A stretch of 64,000 nt of DNA, from positions 100,502 to 164,501 of the forward strand of contig WPIO01000264.1 in the NCBI GenBank assembly GCA_009760855.2, read 5' to 3'. The notes beneath the pieces are model-generated. The model worked only from the letters and a program-made list of their open reading frames with translations, was not told where the DNA came from and did no database searches. This document shows, piece by piece, positions 57,456-64,000 of this stretch. Made by a program: the position numbers and the translations under genes. How positions within the stretch are numbered: the stretch's first letter is position 1; each line of letters opens with the position of its first letter. This stretch comes from Cristatella mucedo. Lineage: Eukaryota; Bryozoa; Phylactolaemata; Cristatellidae.

Positions 57456-59953
57456 ATAAGAAAGAGGCTGTTTAATCAGCTAGTGATTATTTATTTGTTT
57501 CAATTAGGCTGCAGCGGCTGCGGCGTTTTGGCAAGTGCTCGAATCATTTTGAAATTTGCGCCTGTTTCCTAATGACTGGAATGCACAACCGGCAACAAGA
57601 GATTCGTGACATGCACAAACATGGCATCTGAGGTATTCATAATCATTATACGATGGCATAACCATTCATCCATCCTCGTCATATGTTGAATGAAATAATA
57701 GGTCGACGGTCTCTGCAGGAGCCTGGCCAGACTTGCTCACCTAAGCTACTACTACTACTAGCTACCTCACCTATAAAAAAACCTGATTTATAGGTCCACT
57801 TATTCACTGTTTTTGAAATTTTAAACATTCAGAATATTTTAGCTCGGTCTCCAGCACTTCACTCGGGCGATGGGAAAGAACAGGTGTTTCTTCTTATCAT
57901 GCACAGTTGATAAATCTGTGTACTCTTGTCGTGCGGCTTCATCAGAAGAATGAGAACTCCACCTGAGATAACATGCGAGCACGAACGTATACTTGCTTTA
58001 TCTCTGACAGGCTATCTAGCAGCAAGACGTGTGGCATCGGGCAGAATGCCAAGTTCCCACCCTGGGCATCCCTACCAGTGTGCCTATACTCCTCCAGCCA
58101 CTTTCCAGAAATTCACCAAGTGCTGAATCCATGAACCTCTAAGCGTTATCACAAATTATTTAAGAGAGAAAAAATAGGACAGAAATGTTGTTCATGGATT
58201 TCTAAAAATTGGAAGCAGTATGTATAGCCAAAATATTTGAGTCATAGATATTGCAGTACTCGGAAACTTGTACTGTGGATCAAGCACTACATCTCATCCA
58301 TTCTCAACTTTGAACAAAAATAGTAGGAATAAAAGCAAAAAGGCAATTCATTGGCCAAAGAGAACTAGAAATCTATTCTATTATATCAACTTATATTCTT
58401 CCTGGGCATGTATCATGACGACCAAGAGAAGCGGTAAAAAGTATGGATTAATTGATCTAATTGCCATTACACTGAACTAAATCATGCACAGGGTTAAGCA
58501 AAAAAACAGATGTTAGCTTTGAATACGGGTTCGTATAAGCTGCGAATAATTGGCTAAAAAGAAGTGTCTATAGATGCGATATAAAGATTGCCAGATAATG
58601 GCAGTCGGCGAACAAACCAGGAGGTATTTCGAACATTTTTGTGTACATCAAGTGAAGCCCCGATCGGCAAAAGAAGTCGAGTTCGGACCAGGAACATGTT
58701 AGAAGCCTGAAGGTCAGCGCCTGGATCCCAGGGTACTAGCCCACGAAATGGAAGGTGAGAGGTGGTACATGATGTAAATTGGCGCAACGGAACGAAGGAA
58801 CCTCTTAATTCGAGAGAGAATCTTGAATCCCGGCGCCATTGTGCGCCGAGGGAGGGAGCTGATACAGCTATGATAATAGGGGTTTGGTTTAACTCCTATG
58901 CAGTTCCCGACAACAGAATTAGGGGGATCGGAGTTACGACCTGATAAATTTTAAGAGAATTCTTAAATCTCCGATTAATCAAACAACGCTGTTTAGCAGT
59001 GCTGTCACTTTGAATCGGGCCATCTCGATTTTGTGTCGTTTCAGGGCTACGTCGGGCCTTTGGCAGGCTATGCCAGAACTAGCTAGCTTCTATCTCTTGA
59101 AGACTGCTGAACAAATGCCAACGTTGATTTTGAGATAGATTTTTAGGAAAGGAATGCTTGGTGCATCGAGGGACCACTATTTCGAAGTGTTCAAATTGTT
59201 CTAGCTGTGATGTAGTTTAAAAATGCAGCCGCTAGAGAATCCGTAAATTACTCCACACGCAGAAAATTATGTTTTTGTACTATTTTGCCCCTATTAAGTA
59301 AACAAGGGTGGAAGAGGGTGCAACTTGTCAAACATTTAGCTAAAACTGGTGAGTCTGGTAAATATGTACTAAAGGATTCCTGTGTAACTTGCAATACCTG
59401 CAATCCAGAACCTATTCTATTAAAACAGGAATAAGCTTTTATTCCATACCGGGGTCAAAATAGGCCCGGTCTTTCTAAGGCTCCTTTGCCGAAATTAAGC
59501 CGGCTCGAGAGCGAATGTCAATTTTTCTTACACGTTCAAGCGACCTTGGAATATAACGCCCACTTTGCAAGCAATAGTCACAGGACTCAGTGACAGTGCA
59601 AACCTTGAGCTTGAGGATCGGGGTCTTCATACTTAAGCTTGAGCCCCTACGCTTGCTCATTATTAGTCGAGCTTATTATCTTGGCGTCTGTAATCCGCAA
59701 CGTCGAGCGTTCAGGGCTATATTTGTCAATAAATCTTTCGAGGCAAGTAAGTGAATCGTTTTAATAGTTAGTCTGAAGTGAGTTAGCGAATAAGTAGCTC
59801 ACTCTGACTAATTATTTCCCTGGCTGATTGAAAAGCTGTCTTTGCACATCAAAAGCATTGAGTATTCCTTGCTTATCGACAAGAAAAACATCCAAACATG
59901 CAATTCAAGTGTCAACCTATAGTATTTAAGACATCACTCTTAAAGATAGTAAT
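57456..59953. other. No supported gene
   Basis: About 2.5 kb. Frames at 57926-58126, 58268-58480, 58762-58944 (plus) and 58554-58787, 59475-59660 (minus) show no recognisable domain or splice-bounded exon. Confidence 0.4.
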
Positions 59954-60744
59954 TATTTTCAGCTTCATAACATTGCTAAAATTCGGGCTTGTTTAGATAA
60001 AGATACCACGTCCAAGTTGGTCTATGCATTCGTGACATCCCGTCTCGACTTCTGCAACTCACTGCTTACTGGCCTACCGGCATGTGCGATCAGGCGATTG
60101 CAGCTGGTGCAAAACTCTGCAGCTAGGCTTGTCTGTCGTGAGCGTCGCAGTTGCCACGTTACCCCACTTCTTGCCGACCTGCACTGGCTATCAGTCAAGC
60201 ACCGGATTGACTTCAAGATTTTGTCGCTCACTTTTAGGTCACTTCATTCTATGGCTCCAGCCTATCTCTCCGACATACTCCCACCAGGCCAAGCATCGTA
60301 CCACCCGCTTTTCGGAATCCAACAGTCTACCAATAGCTCGTACAAACCTCAAATCCTTTGGAGACCGTGAATTTAGTTTGTACGCTCCCAAAGCCAGGAA
60401 CTCCCTCCCGACTTGCGTCAGAACATCCCCTGACTTGACCACATTTAAAAAGATCTTAAAAATACACCTATTTAGGACAGCATTTAGTGGGTCCCTGTGA
60501 TTCGTCCTTGATGTGCTTATGGGTGCTGACACTGTGCATGCTGCCACTAACCACATTTGCATGCCGACCCTGTGCATGTCACCCCTAACCATATTATTCA
60601 TTTCGTTTGTTTTTTCAAGCATGATCTTACTTACCATTTCAACTGCATTCCACTTTACAGCAAATGTAAAGCGCCTAGAGAGAGATTAATTTCTCAGAGG
60701 GCGCTTTATCAAGTGAATTATTATTATTATTATTATTATTAATT
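59954..60744 (+). mobile_element. CR1/L2-like LINE, 5'-truncated
   Basis: Starts at the same internal point as the copy at 31881 (attttcagcttcataacatt). ORF motifs [20 protein letters not shown] and PKARNSLPT with one frameshift near 60285, then 3' UTR, hairpin and a seven-unit ATT tail that runs directly into a SINE. Confidence 0.93.
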
Positions 60745-60745
60745 C

Positions 60746-60885
60746 TTAGGTTTGGTCCAGTGGTTAAGGTGCTCAACCCGAACAAGATGGAGCTGAGGTC
60801 GTGGGCTCGAGCTTCGAAGAATATGTGAAGCGCCTGAATAGAGATTAAGTTATCTTGGGGCGTATACAAATATATTATGTAATTA
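60746..60885 (+). mobile_element. tRNA-derived SINE abutting a LINE tail
   Basis: tggtccagtggttaaggtgc (A-box region), gtcgtgggctcgagc (B-box region), gaagcgcctgaatagagatt and ggggcgtatac. It inserted at the ATT tail of the preceding LINE. Confidence 0.88.
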
Positions 60886-60984
60886 TATTTTAACCTTGAG
60901 GTCTGATTTCAATGAGATCGAATATAACAGAGCCATTTGTAAGTTATATGAACATAATAAAAATAATAACAAAAAAGTATAGCC

Positions 60985-63450
60985 TGATCAGAGAACTGAA
61001 TCTCTCTCTATCTAGACACTAAGTATGCTTAACTGAAAGCGTGATCGAATAGTTGTGGGTAGGTTGATCAATAAAATAAAGCTATGCGTGGTAACTAGTG
61101 ACACCCACAGTGTCAGGATGCAAATATCTCTAGATGCAGCATGCACATGCACCGATAACCACATTAAACGAGACGAAAAACATGAACCCGCTAAATGCTG
61201 TGATAAGTAGATGCGTTTTAAGCTTCATTTTAGATGTCAAGTAAGGAGGTGACGTGATTTAAGTGGGAGTGAGTTCCAGGCTCTGAGAGCATATGAACTA
61301 AAAGCACGGTCTCTAAAGGATTTGTGGTACACATTAGTTGCCGTACACATTAACTTAGCGATTTGATTCAGAAAAGTTGGTGATACGATGCTTAGCCTGG
61401 TGGGGGAGTAGATCGGATAGCTAGGGTGGAGAACCAAATGAATGGACCTAAAAGTAAGTGGCAGAACCATGAAGTATACTCACGGCTTTACTGCCATCTA
61501 GTGAAGGTCGGCGAGAAGAAGTATGATGTGCAACTGCAAAGCACAAGCCCGATAAGCTTAACTGCAGAGTTTTAGACCAGCTGTAAGCGCCTGAATATAC
61601 AAGCCCGTGGACCAGCTAGCAGTGAGTCACAGAAATCGAAACGGAATGTCACGTTTCATGGACGTATTTGGATGAAGTTTATAGCTAAGGAAGCTCAAAT
61701 TTATGTTTAAGTAAGCTCAAGTTTTAGCAATGCTATGTAGATAGAAGGTAGACTTGACTGTGACGCTTTGGTACTCTAACGACAGATTTCTTTAGAATTG
61801 GACACTTGGATTTTGAGCAGACTCAGCAGAAAATATGTTGACAGAGCCAATTAAGAACGCTAATCTATCAAGTTGATAATTCATACTTGATTTTCCCGTG
61901 TATATATAGTGTTGGTTTTTTTTCATTCTTGCTCGCGAATGTTATGCCGTTGTTTTTGTAATGCACTCTATCCAGCATCTGTAAAGTACCTACTTATAGT
62001 TTCAGTTCTCTTAGGATGCTATACAGATGCATAATAATTATTATTGTCGTCTTATTTGAGAAATATCGCTTCTTCCACGGGTATGTGGAAGAAATACATG
62101 CACGTAGCGTTTGTAGAGAAGTCAACGTGCTAGAGGGACGGGAAAGGTCAAGGATAGGAACAACTGAGCTTCATCTGCCTCAAAATAAAAGCCTAGATTA
62201 AGCTTTAATATCACATCGGCAAGAGGCAGACTATCACCTGTTTTAACGAAGCAGGCTTAGCATAGAGGCCTGCAGTACTCAGCACTTGAGAGATTCTTCG
62301 CATGACCTGTCGTTTCACATCAGCACTCGGTTGTCTTTAACTTAGGCAGAATCTGAACCATGGCAGTGCAGTGCCAGTTGGGCCCAGGCCAGAAGAGACG
62401 CGATTAAGAAGGACTTCGTGGTCAATTACATCAAACGCGCCCGAAGGATAAAGCACAACAAGCAGACAGACTTTACCCAAGTCTGCATTGCTGAGAATCT
62501 GGTTATTTACCCTAAGAAAAGCTGAATCTTTGGAGATGTTAGCTCTAAATCCAGATTGCAACCTACTTGTTACGCTTAGGACTTCAATACAATAGGTCGG
62601 CTGGTCTGCCATGACTCATTCCAGTATCTTTGTTGGGAATGGTGGAAGCGAGACTGGGCAGCGTCTGCTCGCGTTCTCTTGGTCTGGTGCTGCTTCCTTA
62701 ATTAGTGGTCTAACGGCGGCTTAATTGAAATCTGCAGGGACTTAACCTGAAGCTAAGGCCATATTCACTAGGCTAGTTATACATGGCAGCAGCAGAGTTA
62801 TACATTCTAGAAGTGGGACAGAAGGGACATTATCTAAAGGACTGGTAGTCTTCTTTGGTTGAGAGAATAATTTCGGGTAAGTTCAATTCATCCTTGAATA
62901 AAGATATTGAGGTAGTGAACGGAATTGAGAAGCCTGATTCTTCTCCTGATAGTCTTGAGGAGACTCAGTCCGGAGGATATACTAAAACCATATGGAAGGA
63001 CTCTCTGATCTTGCCCATCTGGCTGACATAGAATCTAGAAGCAATCGGCAAGGTCACCGAAAAGATCCTTATGAAAGAATCTAATCTGGGAGTAACTAAT
63101 AAGATGGTTGATGGTAGACACACGAATTTTGCAATTATGCATTTGTGACTCGACAATATTTTTGTCAAAGCTAGACTTGGCCTTTGCTAGGATCAATTGA
63201 TATGATATTTAGAGGCTATGTGCACCTAACTATGGAGTCTCAGTTACCGATCCGATCGTTTGTAAGCTTTCTGAAGTTTTCGTTTCGTAGAGTTACATAA
63301 AGTTTTTTTTTGTATAGTGAACAATAGGCTGTCTTAGCGATAGCACACATTGAGCTTAGTTAGCGGGAAAAACTCGTTAAGCATGTCAGCAAGAGTCGTG
63401 TTATAGCATTATACCGACGTTGAAAGGCCAGAAGGAGGATAGAGCAGCAG
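60985..63450 (-). mobile_element. Longest, oldest CR1/L2-like LINE copy
   Basis: Reading on the minus strand from 63450: linker upstream of the RT (LQKAYKRS, MGKIRESF), RT N-terminal part (LVNMALASGKVPADFN, PPFPTKILEWV), LQSGFRANISKDSAFLRV, GAFDVIDHEVLL, then a decayed palm region, and the catalytic box changed to YFEADEAQLF near 62175. After an inserted piece (about 61905-62045) it continues through the C-terminal domain to the 3' UTR near 60985. Stops and frameshifts are frequent. It shows the ORF order upstream of the truncation points of the other copies. Confidence 0.8.
61905..62045 (+). mobile_element. Short retroelement-tail insertion inside the old LINE
   Basis: tctgtaaagtacctacttat then ttcagttctcttaggatgct and ataattattattgtc read as a plus-strand CR1/L2-type tail. 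It interrupts the minus-strand LINE between its catalytic box and its C-terminal part. Confidence 0.5.
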
Positions 63451-64000
63451 CTGGCGGGAGATGATACCTTTGCAGTCTCACAGCAGCTACTTCAAGGTTT
63501 TTGAAGTCGCTGCGATTGACATTTCATTATTTGATATGAAGATGGGCCCACGTGGTGAGAACTTAATGAGATCTGCATGCTTGGTACCGTGTGGGTCACT
63601 ACCCGTAGGTGCTAGGATTCACGACACCAAGTATTGCAGAGCCTGAGAGGCACATATTTAGCTCTCTTTGGTGCTTTGAAATTACCCGTAGTTATTAATA
63701 TCAGTATGGTTAATTTGAATTAAATGAATTATAATCGAACGAATTTAAGGTTATATCTCAAGAAAAAACTTACACAATTTAGCCGACAATCGAATAGGTG
63801 TTTAGGGTGCCTTTCGAAATGCCAATATGTTATAACTGTAATTGGAAGTTCTGACGACTTACAAATGAAAGAAAATGGTTATGCAAACCATATCTCCCTG
63901 GATGTAAACTGGAAGCAGAACATCTACAAATAAATAATATCGATCTGTGCATCATATGTGACTTGTATCCCAACTTATTGAATCTTGGTAGATCGCGAAA
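63451..64000. other. No supported gene
   Basis: Window end. Small frames at 63461-63646 and 63724-63933 show no recognisable features. Confidence 0.4.

Noticed and set aside
58554-58944. Overlapping frames on both strands
   Set aside because: No recognisable motif, no splice-bounded exon, and neither strand is preferred.

Overview
The window looks like a gene-poor, AT-rich piece of an invertebrate animal genome. The evidence is spliced genes with GT-AG introns and secreted proteins, many 5'-truncated CR1/L2-type non-LTR retrotransposons (LINEs), tRNA-derived SINEs, a Ty3/Gypsy remnant, an R2/NeSL-like remnant and many AT microsatellites. I cannot name the species. There is no bacterial-style operon, rRNA, functional tRNA or CRISPR array. 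Almost all open frames of 60-160 codons are chance or lie in retroelement debris. The real genes are split into short exons and were found by reading splice sites.

Two genes are well supported, both on the minus strand. (1) Positions 37869-40600 hold an apparently complete four-exon gene for a secreted protein of about 170 residues: a signal peptide followed by a peptidase M15 (D-Ala-D-Ala carboxypeptidase / Hedgehog-fold) domain with all three zinc ligands. Its intron phases are consistent and it has a TATA-like box and a stop codon. (2) Positions 5019-17094 hold the 5' part of a DOMON-domain gene: a signal-peptide exon with a TATA box, then two exons that together read as most of a DOMON domain. 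The 3' part was not found and may lie beyond the left edge. A weaker candidate is a terminal exon at 47242-47475.

Layout. 1-5000: decayed LINE and SINE pieces and AT microsatellites. 5000-17100: DOMON gene, with a large first intron full of LINE copies. 8500-29655: a direct tandem segmental duplication (copy 1 about 8500-21050, copy 2 about 21435-29655). Each copy was later hit by different LINE and SINE insertions, and copy 2 lacks the block carrying DOMON exon 1. 29660-34740: LINE copies, a second LINE family with a pentanucleotide tail, and a Gypsy pol fragment. 37800-41000: GC-rich island with the M15 gene, whose first intron contains an R2-like endonuclease-end remnant. 41000-49900: LINE and SINE debris, including a clean SINE-in-LINE nesting. 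49878-55210: a 5.3-kb structure bounded by nearly identical inverted repeats of about 0.75-0.82 kb, enclosing a tandem array of about 180-bp units and a set of GC-rich direct-repeat modules. 56060-64000: more LINEs, including the longest old copy, and a SINE.

The LINE and SINE families share a 3'-end hairpin sequence, which suggests the SINE is mobilised by the LINE reverse transcriptase. Percent identities are estimated by eye and no database search was possible.
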